In this document: in pieces, positions 22,301 to 35,743 of the stretch
Layout: each line of letters begins with the position of its first letter
Numbering within the stretch: the first letter of the stretch is position 1
Source: Hansfordia pulvinata
Taxonomy: Eukaryota > Ascomycota > Sordariomycetes > Xylariales
Length of the DNA stretch: 64,000 nt
Assembly: GCA_006538405.1 (NCBI GenBank)
Contig: BJKQ01000002.1
Coordinates: 4,278,001 to 4,342,000 of the forward strand
Reading direction: 5' to 3'
Translations under genes and position numbers: made by a program
The notes under the pieces: generated by a model
What the model was told of the DNA's origin: nothing
What the model saw: only the letters and a program-made list of their open reading frames with translations
The model's database searches: none

Positions 22301-24689
22301 AACGACAATGATCGGACGACAACATTCTTAAATCATGCGGTCCAGAACCTCCGGCTTAGATCATGGGCCGGCATTGGCGGGCCAGGACCTGATCAAGGCT
22401 TTCTTGGGTCGTCATCTACCGACTTTTCTCAGAACGACACTAGGTTTTCTTGTTCAATCATGGCATTCAATGTACGCGCCAGGTACTTGATGACATTGGT
22501 CCGTGTCGCGTTCAGCTCCCCCGGCTTAATTTTGCAACCAGACGGCGGCGTATGAGCGGTCGGCCCCGAGCGATGCTTCTCTCTCGACGCGTTGGGATAC
22601 CCCACAGCACTTCGGCCCTCCGTACCTATACGAAGATACCTATTTGGCCACGGAGTGCGGCTACCGCATCTGCCCTGACCGTCTTTTGAGCCAATGGAAA
22701 AGCACATCCACTAGCGAGAGCACCGTCCAAGCTTTCAGGCTACGAGGAGGCATGCTCTGAAGGACACCGGACGAAGCAAAGGATCGTTTTCACAGGGCCG
22801 TGCAACTCACCGTATTTGCGAGCGCAAGGTGTTCATCCTGCGCCGAGAAGGCTCTGCGGCCGACTTCGAGCAGTGCTCCCTCCCGAGTCATTGGCCCAAA
22901 ACTGCCTCTCAGGTGCCACACAATAAGAGACACGTTCGTTGGAGGCGCACATCAGCGATCCATCCAGCCACCCTGCGCGAAAATGTTGAAACGTGTACGG
23001 AGTACGGAGCTGCTTCGAGTGGGTGCCCAGGAGTACTCGTAGTACACCGACCGCGACGAGTACTGTCTTCCAAAAAGGGGTGGGGGAAGGTCTTGTCTTG
23101 CGCGTGAGACGGGTCCAACGGCTGGGTGCCAGCCAGCAAGCAAGCGGCTACGAGGGAGACCTAACGGATCCGGCCTGGCCTGGTTCGTCCCTGGTCCATC
23201 TTCTTGGTGCCCTTATGCCCACCGCGATGGGTCCCGCCAATGACGGCTCGCCGAGCCTCGACGCGGTCATCCACGCAGTCGCTCGACCTCATTTCAACAT
23301 GCATACAGTCGCGCTTCAAAGCTGCATCCTGCAGGCTGCCCGCGCATATCCGTACGGCTCGGGAACTCCCTCGCCCTATCCTTATCCCTATCCCGCCGCT
23401 GGCATCACCACCGGCGCTATCACGAATCGAATACTCGCACCCGCACACCCAACTCGCACGCGACACTCGTCCCGGCGCAGCCTCTCCTGGGCCTTTGCAG
23501 CAGTCCATGGTGGAACAGCCGCTCTACGTAATGCGCTGTCTGGCCTCCGGGCTAGTTACCTACCTACGAGTAGGCTTTTAGTCCTTCTTTCTCTCGGTGC
23601 TTGTGCTACTAACTAGCACACATACACAGCCCGGGACTCCATAAGCGCGCCATGTACGGACTTCGGCTGGATCATCTTGTAATTTCCACCGCGTCTTCAT
23701 GCATGGGCAGGGTCCATGTCCCTGTCACCAGCCCATTTTTATTTTCTCTCTTCTCCTTCTGTCTGGTGTTCCTTGTACCTGTACTGGTCTCCAAGAATAC
23801 TCGTACCTATCTACTTGCCCGCTCGTACCTGGCTGGCAGAGCACACGGCTGGTCTGGGCCTTGCTTCTTGCTGGTGCTGCCCCATCCCTGGCCCGAACTT
23901 CCAAGTCGCCCGAGACGCCTTGGTCACAATGCAACCCCGGTGCTCCTTTTGGGCTGCATAGCTAGCCCTCTTTGGCGCAAATCTGCTTCGTCACCAGCCA
24001 ATGGTTCCTGAAACCCGGCCGTTCAAGAGGCCTGTTCTTCCTCCTAGTCGTCCGACGTCTGCTCCCCTCTCCCTCTTCTTCTTCTGCCGGCTCTGTGCGC
24101 AAGTGTGTGCGGCCTTGGACCAGGGGACCGTGGTCTGTCTTTCATACACTCGTTTCTCTTAGCTCTGTGCTGATACCAACTATCTACAATCGTTACCTCA
24201 CGACTACCGCGCTCTGGTTTCAACCATACATGTAATTCTCGGAAACGACCACGCTCTCTCCACGACCCTCATTCCAATTTTGGCTTTTTCTAATATCTAA
24301 ATCGTCACGCATCACGGTCTCTGCTGTCCATTGCTTCTCATTTATCCCCATATCCTCTAATTACCTCGCAAGTGCGATCCGGCTAAGAACCACTCACCGT
24401 ACCTACTGCTCGTCGCTCTCACACCTCACTTTCGCCGTGAGACAGCCTTCACACCAACCAAGTTGCCGCCGCCAAGCACCCCGAGAAACATCCCACCTCG
24501 GACTTTTCAGCACGGGGGGTCGATTCCAGGAAAGGGAGAAGGAAACAGAAAACTCAGCTTCAGCGGGATCAAATTGGATAACGACATGGATGTTGTGCTG
24601 TAAACGACTCTGCAACTAAGCGAACCGACCGATCCATAGCCTTGGTTTGGCGGTCATCCCACCAGCCCGGGCCGCGCCCGCCTCCGACA
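19349..24689. other. 5.3-kb spacer without recognisable gene
   Basis: Open frames here (for example 20954-21487 and 22993-23616 on plus) have no family signature and no consistent splice structure. Seven exact TACGAGTA words lie at 19756, 20591, 21268, 22088, 23034, 23565 and 23798. The last few hundred bases (about 24040-24690) are pyrimidine-rich and probably form the 5' leader of the serine-rich gene. A lineage-specific small gene or long non-coding RNA cannot be excluded. Confidence 0.5.
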
Positions 24690-27435
24690 ATGCCGTCCTC
24701 CGATCAGCCCTCGCCCAGGGCCTCGACCCAGACAAGACCAGTTTCGGGCAATGGCAGGCAGCAAATTCGCCTCGTGCCATACTCGCCACCAAGACCGGAC
24801 ACGGGAGCAAGTGGGAACAAGGAGGCATCACAGTCGACCGAGGATGTTCGCGACGGCGATTTCAGACAGGTTACTCGCAAGGCCTCCGCGGGAACGGAAA
24901 GCTTCACCTCTGAATCAAGCTCTGCGTCCTCGACGCCATCCTCGCCCACAAACTCGTTAGCAAGGACCAAAGGTAGATCATTCTCAGCAGTCGGCGCATC
25001 TCAGCGGAACCCTTCGACGCCCGCGAGCCGCCCCCTGAACAAAGCCTCCTATGGCAGCACGATTCGGCATGTGGAGGGGTCCTCGCCTGCAACCGCTCGT
25101 GACAGCGAATCGCCTTCCTCTGCGGAACGGCCGAAGTCGCGACGAGGCCGCGAGATCAACCTGCACTCCGACAACAAGACCTTCTCACTCGTTCTAAAGC
25201 CAGTCAGAAGGTCCGACAGAACCGACTCCACTGGTGCTTCGAACCCGTTTTCCAATGCATCAACCTCCGCTTCGCACACAACCTATCCTGATGGGAATGC
25301 GAACAGCGAGGTCCCCAGCTCGCCGCCGTCCTCGATACCCGAGCGCAGCGTCTCTCCTGCCACTCCGCGATCCCCTACGATCCCCGAGGAGCGCGAGGCA
25401 GAGGTCGAGGCTTCTCCGTGGAATTATCGCATGAGTGGAGGACTGCGCAAAGTTCCCCGAACGCCAGATCTTCACAACAAGGGTAAGGAAAGGGAGGGTT
25501 TGCCTGCTGCTGCGGCGATGCCTGCGTTGCCTGAGGCGGATACGGCAAGAGAGGAACCCCTTGGCCTAGCAAACAAATCGTCTTTCAACTCGGACAGCAG
25601 CGAGTCGTCGGTGGAAGAGAGCGCAAATTACAAAGTGGTCGGCTGCAGCTCGCCACCTGCGCCCTACTCAGAGAGCATCGCCGCACCGCCGTCATCCCCG
25701 AGCGAGTCGAACTACGAAGTGCTTGGCGCGTCGTCCCCGCCACAGCATCTGGTGTCTAGTCCTGCGCAGGCAGTCCTGGACACTCCTGGGAGCAAGAATT
25801 TCATCACCCACGGCGGCGCCACGCCGTCCTCGTTCGCCTCGTCGCCCAGGAGGCCCAGGCCTCAATACTCCGATGACAGCCTGTCCGAACAGATCAGGGG
25901 CAAATACTCCCAAGAAAGTCTGGTTGTTCCTCCTCTTCAGCCCCGGCGTCTGTCCTTTGAGAAGCTCGGGTACTACAAGAAAATGTCCAAAGAGTCCCTG
26001 CGAGGCCGCGCCAACTCTTTCTCCTCGCTGTCCAGCATCATCACTCAGGACACCGCCTCGTTGTTTCTAGCTTCTTCGCCGAACGTCGTGCAGCTGAACC
26101 GCACGCCCTCGAACCAGTCCCTTCAGCGACGATCATGGGCCGATCCGACAAGCTCTGCCTCCAGCCGCCCTCGCATAGAAGCGCACCCCCACCAATGGAG
26201 CTCGCAACTCTCCACGGTCATGTCGGAATACGAAGGCAGCGACGCCCACTCGAGAGTGCACTCGTCAACCTCGCTGGGCAGCCGGCCCTTCGGAAGCAGA
26301 GGCAGCAGCCAAATGTTGAGCCTTTCGTCACTCTCCATGCGAGAAGAGGAGCCCATCTCACCCGCAACACCAAGCCTCGACTTCCGCCTCAACATGCCTG
26401 AATCCCCGAGGTTTGCCTACATAAGAGGGAGCAAGGAGCCCGCTAGCCCGCCGCCGCCAACAATCAGGGACCACGACGAGGATGGGGACGGCCTCGCGGA
26501 CCTCAACCAGCACCCATTACAGCACAAATCGTCTTGGAGGGGCTATCTTGGGCGTCGCCCATCCGACAGAGACCTGCACTCCTCAGCGAGTGCAGGAAGC
26601 GCAAATGGCGCCTCGCTTCCCATGTGGGCCAGGTTCGTTGCAATTCACACGAGACGTATTTCAGCTGCTTCATTTGCTAACTGAGTGACAGGTTCTACTA
26701 CGGCAGCGGCGAGAGACAGTGGCTCGCATCTCAATCGATCCGCACATATTCGGAGTCTGGGGACAGCCGACCTGGCAGCTCCTGGGCTGCTGGGTCCCCT
26801 GCGGAAGAAGGGTTCCAGCGAATCTTCAGCCCACGCCGCCGACCCCGAGACCCAATGCCGCCTCGCAAGCCTGTCGGATTGAGGAAGCCAAACGGTCGCG
26901 AGCAGACGCCTGTGGCCGTCGATGACATACCTCGTCCCATGAAGAAGAAGACTTCAAGCATCTGGTCTCCTCATTTACGCCTAGATCGCCGGGCTACTCG
27001 CTACAGCGTGTGGGAGCCCCCTTCCGTCGCCTGGTCTGCCGAGAGTGGCCTGTTTGGGAGGCGAAATATTCAGCTCTTGTTGTTCGTCATTGGCTTCGTC
27101 AACCCCTTTGGTAAGCAATCCCTCCAATATCTCGCCGGTGTGCCCGAGCACTAACACAAACTCCTCCAGCTTGGATTGCCGCCTCGTTTCTGCCACTCCC
27201 ATATCACCCAGGGCTTGGAATGGCCGAGAAGAGCAGCAGCACCGCCGAACTCGGTATGGGTGATACCACCAGCCACCTGCACCACTTTTCCATGTCCCCC
27301 GAACAGGACGCCAACTATCACAGTGCCAAGTGGTGGAGAAATCTCAACCGAGCCATGTCTATCTTCGGACTGATCCTATTTGGTGTGGTTGCTGCTCTAG
27401 TCGTTGTCGGCATTCAGCAACAATGGGGACACTGA
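24690..27435 (+). CDS. Conserved serine-rich membrane protein of unknown function
   Basis: Join is 24690..26632, 26692..27110, 27170..27435 (875 aa). Residues 1 to about 650 are Ser/Pro-rich and probably disordered. They include the repeated element NYKVVGCSSPP / NYEVLGASSPP and short ordered-looking blocks (RRLSFEKLGYYKKMSKESLRGRA; SWRGYLGRRPSDRDL). After intron 1 a conserved-looking block begins FYYGSGERQWLAS. Two hydrophobic segments end the protein: IQLLLFVIGFVNPFAWIAA (spanning intron 2) and GLILFGVVAALVVVG. This suggests a tail-anchored or hairpin membrane protein with a large cytosolic Ser-rich part. Both introns are 59 nt, with a CTAAC branch site and CAG acceptors. Similar fungal proteins are, as far as I recall, called only 'serine-rich protein'. 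The start is the first ATG of the frame; the earlier in-frame codon at 24642 is TTG. Confidence 0.85.
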
Positions 27436-28788
27436 TCTCATTAGCGCCCGCCAGCGCACTGCTTCACACTTGCTTTTACGATGTGTGGCCCTGCATAAAG
27501 GCCTCATCCTCCACGATCTTTCACACACATTCATTAACACGACCTACTGGATACGCTCATTTATGACGCACGATAGACGGCTGCTTAACAACAGACGCCT
27601 CGCGGAATTTTCGCTGAGACGATCAACGGCTGTTTCTTCTTTTAGCGAATTCCTGACGATTTTTACGACCCTCATGCCGCCTAGAAACAAAAACTCTTGA
27701 CGACTCAGCGCTTTGGTTCATCCAGACAGACAGAGCTGCCTCCCTAGACGACGCTCGCCATGACACGATATCCGGCGCCATACACAAAAGTCATTGTTCG
27801 TTGCTTTGGCTTCCATGAGGAAGTTCTCGCTCCAGAAGGCCCGAATGCCCCTCGGCTATCTGGGTCTTCGCCTCACGATTTGCGACTGTTTTATTTTTAC
27901 TTTTCAATTATGCTACTTTTGCTCTGGCTCGAATTCTCTTTTCTTCCACGCCGGAACCTGTACGATTGGGCTAGAACGACACGATGATCACACGTCCTAT
28001 CACGCAGACAAACACTTATACCACTCAAACAACAAAACACCCGCAGACGACTTTACGATACCCCCCCTTTGCCTCGCTTTTGCACGCCATCCTTGTTTTA
28101 TATACATATATACACGTTTTACGGTCCCGGTGTTTCTTTGGGTGTTCAGCCATGGCATCTGCTCCTTGTCCTCGAGGCTTCAGCGTTGGGAACCCTGCCT
28201 TAAGTATCAACATTTCAGAACTTCTTGTTGCAGGCTGTGGAGTAGAGTCGGAGCTGCTGAGCACCAGATGGGTTGATTATCAAATCCGGTTGGGCATCAA
28301 TGCCGTGTGTTCTATTCGATTTTGTGTTGATTAACCTTGATTAACTCTGGTGGCCCCACAGGCCGCAATGAATTGATGTCCACATATATTCTCTTACCCG
28401 CGAAGTGGCACTACGTCCTGGCTTCGTGATGGGCGCCTGCTGAACTTGATGATATACCACTGAGGCAAATTGAAGACAATCCACAGACAGCGCACTGTTT
28501 TGGTAGAATTCCAGTCACTATCCATCGGCAGATGCTTTCACAATTCGGACACATTGAGTGTCATTAATAAGTCATCTATATTGCTTTATATAAGCCATCT
28601 GCTTACTCTTCAAACCCTCTATGAAGAGTTTCACGGCTTCGAACACTCTAGTGTCCCGCTCGTCAAACGCCTTGCTTGCAGGTCCCAACAAGTCCCAATA
28701 AATCCCAAAGATTAAACCTGTCAAACCCCGCAGGGGCCGTACTCGAGGCCGAATGGACCAGAATAACAGGCCAGCCATCAATATGGGG
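27436..28788. other. Convergent 3' spacer
   Basis: Region between the serine-rich gene and the 3' end of ALE1. It is more AT-rich than its surroundings at about 28010-28660. No gene, RNA or strong repeat seen. Confidence 0.5.
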
Positions 28789-30657
28789 TTATTGGGCTTT
28801 CTTGGATGCTCCCTCAGTGGCCTTGCGCTTCTCTACCTCGGCCCTGATCTCCTGGATAGCCTCGTCGATATCCTTGACTGGATCGCCGAGACCGAGTACA
28901 GGTTCGGGCCGCTTGCCACCAGCGATGCTGTCAGAACTGGAAGTGCGTACAAGGCGTGCGCCAGCTTCGCGGCTGCGCTTTTCAAGAGCGCGGCGTAGGT
29001 AGGCCTTGGCAGGGGAGGCAAAGAAGGCCATGCTCAATACGGTACCCACGACAGCAAAATAATAGTTCCTGGCCCAGACTGTGATCGAACGGTCGAATTG
29101 CAGCATGACGAAAGGGGCTGCCACAAATGAGAAGACGGCCTGGGTCGTCAGCCAAGAGATGGCGTCGTAGTATTTCTTAGTAGAGAGCGGTTGCTGGGTG
29201 ATTGGGTCGAGAAAAAAGGGGCGCACAGAACGCCGGAAGTCTGGAAGGAACAATCGCAAACCGGGTGGTTAGTGAACGATCTCAATGAGGGAGCGGGAAT
29301 TCATGAGCCTACTTTTGGCAACAGTCTGGACAAAGCTGCCGAGGATGAACGTAAGGTAATAGCCCGGGTAGAAACCATGCCATAAAGCACTGCTGGCAAA
29401 AGTAGCCAGACTAGCGCGGAAGCCCGGCTTTTTGTTGCGGGGAGTGACGCGCAAGTAAATGTAGTTTCTTAACCACTTGTTGGTGTTCATGTTCCAGTTC
29501 TCAAGGTAGCCACGGCTGTTCTGCGCGGACTCGACACCCCAAGGGTTGATGTTCTGCAGGCGATTCCAAGATATCTTGCCCGAGACAGGGTCGAGACCGT
29601 TGTACCCAAGGCCTGCAAGAATGCAGGAGCCCTCGGACATTGACCAGACGCCGTAGTATTTGAGGCGTGAGGTGAGGCCGACAAGATGGAGAGCAATGAG
29701 GCGCCGAGGGAAAGAGAGACGCGCGTAATCGTCGGAGAGCAGGGAGTCCGGGTAGAAGCTGGGAGATAGGCGCAGGAACAGCAGAATCCAGATGAGGCCC
29801 GAGGTCAGCTTCCACAGGGCCGGTGTGGCGCTGCGCGGAATCTTGCGCTTGCGGCGGGTCGGAGGCTTCTTGGCTGGGTCGAGGTCCGCGGGGGTTTCGA
29901 ACATGGAGCAGTCGAGCCATGCGCGGTACTCATTGTAGTCGAAGGCGGGGCCAACCATGAGGGAGGGGAAGAAAAGGACGTAGCTGGCGTAATCGAGCAG
30001 AGCGGGCAGCTGGCGGATGCGGCGGCTGGTCTGGAAGTCGGACAAGTGGGCATCCGGCAGAGTACCGTCAAAGACATTCCAAGCAAAAGCGGACAGCTTC
30101 ATGACAAGTACCATTTGAGTGCCAGTGATGTCAATGATGCCGGGGTTGTCGGAGAACTGGCGGGCCAGCTGATTGACCGACATGTGGCCCATCAGAAAGA
30201 TGAAAGCCAGCCAGGGCATGTAGGGCGATGAGGGCATGGCGTAGGCGAGGCCGTAGGTCACGCCGGCTGAGATGGCGAGGGTGCGCAGACCGGTCCATAG
30301 CGAGTATAGACCGACGAGGTAGAACAGGCCGCAGGCGACGATGAAGAGGTTCTTGCTCTGCGGGCGGGCGTCGGGAATGCGCTTGAGTACACCTGCCAGG
30401 GGGTAGGAGAGCAGGAACGAGAAGATGAGTTTTACTGTGGTTTTGTGTTAGGCAGTCGACGGCGGCGTTGGCTTGTGGGCGTAGGTGTACTCACGCTCAT
30501 CTGGAGAGGCCCCGAGCGATTCGGATAGCACCTCGAAAGCTGTGAGATGGGTTCAGGTAAGCGAACGGTCTACATCATACGTGGAGGCAAGAAGCCGACG
30601 GGCAGGGCCGACAGCGAAACCAAGAGGATGCGTACGATAGTTGATGTAGGGGAGCAT
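28789..30657 (-). CDS. ALE1: Lysophospholipid acyltransferase (MBOAT family, ALE1/LPCAT-like)
   Basis: Exons are 30636..30657, 30495..30539, 29313..30434 and 28789..29240 (546 aa). It re-acylates lysophospholipids in the ER (Lands cycle). MBOAT hallmarks are present: the NWNMNTNKWLRNYIYLR region with the conserved Asn, and ALWHGFYPGYYLTF with the proposed catalytic His375. Many hydrophobic helices are visible. The two tiny first exons (22 and 45 nt) encode MLPYINY-P and FEVLSESLGASPDE-L and join the core KLIFSFLLSYPLAGVLKRIPD. Donors are GTACGC, GTGAGT and GTAGGC. The third intron restores AKNFRRSVRPFF. The C-terminus is charged and cytosolic, with a coiled-coil-like IDEAIQEIRAEVEKR and a lysine near the end (SKKAQ) that could be an ER-retention type signal (inference). 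Confidence 0.94.
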
Positions 30658-32320
30658 GGTTGCGGCTGGCTATGCCATGCGACGGGGACGACGCGACAAG
30701 CGAAGCGAAGCTGAAGGCCTATGGACCACGAAGGCGCAAAGCAGGAAAGAAGAAAGAGTGTGTGACATGTACGGTGCGCCGGCTCGCCAGGGCGGGATAA
30801 ATGGCGGCTTAGATCTCACAGTCCAAGGAGAGATCAAGACGGGAGAGGAAGAGGCTATGACGACGTGCGGCGCGCCACTCGGACGTAAAGTTGGCGACGT
30901 CGATGTGGGCCGCGCCAGGGACTCGCACCTGCCCTGAACCCGTAGCTCCTGTTCCTGCTCCACAGGGACCAACCATGCCTGCCGGGTACCATCCGATGGG
31001 TCTCGTGGATGAACGTCGCGTCGTGTTGGGGGACCGGCGCTACTTGCAAGTACATCTGCTTGTCTCCTTTGGCGTGTCGGGCCCTTGCCCCTCACAGGTC
31101 CAGCTACCTCATCCACACCAGCTGACGGGTCCAACTGCGTACTCCCAGCTCGTGCCTACCTAGGTATCTACTCGTATCCCTCTACCCCCAACACCCACAT
31201 GGGTCCGACAATAGACATTGACCTTGCAGACGAAGCAAGGCATGTTCGCGGGCTTGTCCCCGTGCCTTGTGACCACCTCATTCTGTCACCTGAGAGAGTT
31301 GCCAAAACGAGTATGACATCCATTGCAGGTGCTACTCGTATGCTCCTCGCCCATACATGCCCCAAGAATCGCAGGCCTCTGAACTCATTCCCTCGCGTCT
31401 ACAGCCAGCCAGTCACTCGTATACAAAGTGCCTCGGCGCAGCCTGGCTGCGGTCCCTTCGTGTGATTACCGCCAAGTATACCAACTCTGTCACTGGCCAA
31501 CTGCCACAAGCCTGCTACTGTATCATCCGCCAGACATCTACTGTCCGTTCACGATTCCAAAGCATTTTTCTGTTCTGGAGGCTTTTCATTTCTGCCCGAC
31601 TTTATCTATTAGAGGACGTCGCCCCTCTGACCGGCACGGCACCCCTTGCACAACAAACTTCAGGCTCCGTCTCTTGCTATGAAGGCGCTGCAGCCTCGCT
31701 CGTAGCGGCGTTTTCCCTGTTCGGAGTGTAGGTAGGTAGCGTTCTCTTTACCGCCCCCGCGTTCCAGACAAATCGGGACCTCTTCAAGTAGCTTGTAATC
31801 TCCATTCAGCTAGGCTAAACTGTGCCCCGAAGGCCAGGCATCTTGCTCCTCTATTCACTCTTTCCCCCCAACTTCGGCTGTCTCTGTGCCTGGGCCACGC
31901 CCTGGCTGCCACATCGCTTGTTGAGCTTGAGGGCGCTATGTGCGCTGTAAAATCGCCTGCTCGTCCAGGGATATAGAACAGCATGCTCGGTCGTGAATCG
32001 GCATACACCACACAGGAGGGATTTGTCGAGGATAGAGGGTGGCATATATGTTTTTTCGAACTTCAGGGTCGCCGTCCGGCTGGCATAGGATCCTTGACTG
32101 AGTCGAGATCGATGCAAGGGACGAGTGTTACCGATAAGTGATCCTTGAAGGGTTGTCAGTGTATGCCTCGGGACCTGGATCATGAAAGATGCCCATGTGG
32201 CTGGTAATCGCAAAGCCAGGGATGGAGTTAATGATAGGCACAGAGCATTGACTTCTTCACCCTCTTCCGCGGCGCGGGGCTCGTGGGGGGAGAGGGCAGT
32301 ACTGGTTGTGCCCAGTGCTT
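30658..32320. other. ALE1 promoter and downstream region of GDP-mannose transporter
   Basis: No convincing gene in 1.66 kb. Exact TACTCGTA words lie at 31169 and 31333. A TAGGTAGGTAG word is at about 31731. Confidence 0.5.
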
Positions 32321-33816
32321 TTATGAGTTTGCAGCGTCGCGGTTGCTCGCCGAGCTTGCGCTCATGGTAGGTTGCGCCGTCGGCAATGAGTTCTTGGCCA
32401 CTTGGGATTGGCGAACCTTTGCCCAGGCGTAGACGATGCCGCTGACAAAGCCAATGAAGATAGCCGATACACTACCGAAGGTGACCGGTGCGGCGAAGAA
32501 GACGAGGCCGCTAACAGCAATGGGCAGCTTGTTGAGGGCGCCGACCATCGAGTAAGTCGTCGACGAGGTTACACGAATGCACCAGGCAGAGCAGTACGAG
32601 ATGAAGATGGCCGCCATGCCCGAATAGATCATGCCCACCATCAGAGCGTTGCGGGACTCAGGCGGGAAGTTTTTGTGGAAGTTGACGCTTGACCAGTCCT
32701 CAGCCAGCAGAGAGAAGACCAAAAGCACCGGGATTGTGAGCAGGTTGTTGTAGAACATGGCTGTGGCAACAACATTAGCTTGGTCCAGCAGCGCAGCGTT
32801 GCGATCAACAGCGTCGGCAGGGTAGACTTACTGTCCCAGTCCTTGAAGTTCATGTTCTTGATCACCTTGCGCATGCCGAGAACGTATGAGGCGGTACAGA
32901 ACACATTCATGCCCATCCAGGCGTATCCGGCATTGAGCGTGGCCAGGGCGGCAGCGGCTTCAGCAGTCTGAGCCGCGCTGCGGGTGTCGGCCCACGCAGC
33001 AACGACAGAGCTGAGCACCATAAGACCAAAAGACAGCAGGGCCAGAGGGGTAACGCTACCACCAAACCACAAGACCTCGCCGTAGGCAATGACAATGATG
33101 GTCAGGTTCTTGAAAATGGTGTAGACCGGAACTGACAGGTACTGGAGCGATTTGGTGCTGGTGTAGATCATGCCGACCAGTAGGAGAGAGATGGGGAACC
33201 CTGCAAAGCAGCGAGGCGCAAGATATTAGCGAATGTATGGATCGAGCCGGGGCTTCACAGGAAACAGAGGCTATCGGGCACGTTGCGTCGATGCTCAGTC
33301 AAAGGTCGGAGGTCCCTGTCGAAAGGAGGGCCGAAAGATAGGGCGATGAGATGGCGCGTGGCAGGGGCTGCTTACATCGCTTGCCCTTGGTCGAGTCAAA
33401 GGGCGCTAGGTTCTTGATCAAGCCAGCCTGCTTGCATCCCATAATGGTCAAGATGCAGACGATGGACTGGGGGCTACATGTTAGCTCAGGGCCCTTGTTA
33501 CTCGTACTGCCGAAGCAGAGAGGCAGGAAGGATTCGGGATCCAAGTAAACAAACAAGGGTAGCTATGGCATACCTGAACAGCCAGATAGAAAAAGTTGAG
33601 GTTCCATTCCTGGCCGGAGACGACGTACTTGTTGACAACGGTCATGCTGATAGAGGACACGCAGTAGGCGAGGATAGAGACGGTCGGGTTATTCTCGACG
33701 CTGGCGAGGGCAGAGCCCAGCTGGTTGGAGGAGGCACGCGCTGGCCGTTGGGGGATGAAAGGCTCCTTGTCCTCCGGCATCCGGATGGAGTACTCGTCGT
33801 TCTTCTTGTCCGACAT
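32321..33816 (-). CDS. VRG4: Golgi GDP-mannose transporter (VRG4/GMT family)
   Basis: Exons are 33574..33816, 33376..33466, 32832..33200 and 32321..32760 (380 aa, the family's usual length). It exchanges cytosolic GDP-mannose for GMP across the Golgi membrane and feeds mannosylation of proteins and lipids. The nucleotide-binding signatures FYNN (about 237-240) and GALNK are present, with about ten hydrophobic helices and the [25 protein letters not shown] start of the fold. Donors are GTATGC, GTAAGC and GTAAGT. Junctions rebuild [25 protein letters not shown] and DWD-T-MFYNN, and total coding length is divisible by three. One TACTCGTA word (33499) sits inside intron 1. Confidence 0.95.
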
Positions 33817-35743
33817 GGTGGGTGTTGGGGGTCGTTGGGAAAGTCGGCGCGACGGGAAGATTTGCGAGTTGCTGTGGCGAGCTGGTCCGAAGGGCGGGCG
33901 GCACGGGGCCTTGGGGGAAGGCAAGCCGAGCAGTTACTAGCAGGGGACAGAGCGAAAAGCTTGTAGGGAGGGTTGGAGGCGTGAGGCGTGTGGCGTGAGA
34001 GTCCTGGCGTTGTGAGGCACGCAGTCCGAGTCGCACTCGTGATGTTGACAGGTCCGGGGAGAGGGAGGTGAAAAAGAAGGGTTCAGCGGCCACAGACGCG
34101 GGCACTCGAAAGGGCGGGATCGCCGGCGGCGTAAAGTAAAAGGTGTCTGGCTCAACTGTCTGCGCCTGGCGCCAGCGGGCTGTACAGGTACGTCCGAGTA
34201 GATGATGGAAGAGCCCTGTCTCAAGTGCAGGTACTCTTGTCCATCATTTCGATGGATCCAGAAAGAGGAAGGTGCCTCGCCATGCACGAGTACCTACCGT
34301 GCTACCGTACCTCAACACGTTGTTCTGGGCATTCCACCCCCATGTTGGGTACGAGGGTACCTAACTGACCTAGGGCACTGCTGCCAACCATTTGTTCGTT
34401 CGAGGAGGCATGGATCCCTCTAGCATGCGCTCTCGTGCCAATAGGTACCTGAGATGAATCTGGGGACGGGAGTGAGGGCTTCTGGTGAGCTACCTATCGG
34501 AGAGCCCTATAATTATAAAGCACTTGCTAGTACTCATCAGCATTTTCACAACTCAGATCCCATTGATTACAACGAACGTGCCCCTCAGTGCCCCCCTCCC
34601 CCCCCCCCTCTCCTCTCACGGGTAATCCCCCGGTCGGTCAGCTACGAGTACATCCATTCATTCAGTGTACTCGTGGGATCATTTACCGGGACGTGCCTGT
34701 CCTCTCCACGGGTAAGGGCCTACTTTATCATGTCTGTGTTTGAAAGACCAGTTGACAGGAAACCGCCGTGGTTGCTTGTAAAAGCGTCGAGAAATAGACC
34801 GTCACGTATCAGGGACGGTGCATGTATTTTTATTTGTTTCCTCTTATCTGATGGATCTGAACATCGTTTGAGAAGAATACTGCGCACTATGGTCATTTGG
34901 CTGGCACGTCGAATTGGCTCCTGATCGTACTAATCTGTCTGTGAGCAAGCCTTTGCGATGCAGGTGGTTTAATTACAGCGTTTGGTCCTTTGCGTGCCAA
35001 GGCCTGAATCAGGGGTTGACAAGCACAAGAACCTGTCAATCGCGATAAAATCCAATGGGGCAATACGAGTATACCCCCTTTGGCCGGGCCATCGCCCGCG
35101 TCTGTGGAATTGCCAGCCCGCGAGAAAGAAAAGGGAATGGTGCAAAGGACACCGCCAGTCTGGCTTTCAGCAGTCTGTCCGTTACGCGAGTGTGCCACAA
35201 GCCAATATCCCTCAACCATGGAAGCGCCGGCCGCTCCAAGTGAGAGGCGGTTCCAGCGGACGTGGCTCAGCCGCTGGCGCGTACTTTACGCGTCGACTTG
35301 CGCGTGTCTGACTCGGCGTGTTTTACTCCTAGCTGAGACCTCCAGATCGGCTCGCCATCATAGCACGCGTGTTTGTTCTCGCAGGTAAGTACTTATTCCC
35401 GTCATTAGCTTGGGGCCTATGTTGGACTTCGCGCCCGTCGCCCCGAGGTCTGGCGACACGACATTCGAGGTCACTGCTCATAATCCGCACTGGGGCCATT
35501 TGACTGGTTTTCTGGCAGTAATATCTGCGACTAGCAGAGAGTGTGAGTGCCTTCACAGCCGCACGGCCGTCGATTCGTCCTTGGGCTCCGAGATATTCGG
35601 CTCACCACAAATCTTGCTGGATCACGTATATATCCCCTGCAGTACTAAGGTGTCCGGTAACCCGCAATCGTACACTCCGTAAACGCAGAGACCTGGGTGC
35701 GAATAGACACGAATAATTAGCGGAGAGAAGAGATGTTGCCGAA
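33817..35743. other. Spacer between GDP-mannose transporter and SDR
   Basis: It holds the VRG4 promoter on the left and the SDR 3' region on the right. TACGAGTA words lie at 34643 and 35064. There is a C-rich tract at about 34590-34612. No gene recognised. Confidence 0.5.

Noticed and set aside
20954..23616. Several frames of 100-207 codons in the long spacer
   Set aside because: Arg/Pro-biased composition, no family motif, no plausible splice set; typical of GC-rich non-coding DNA.
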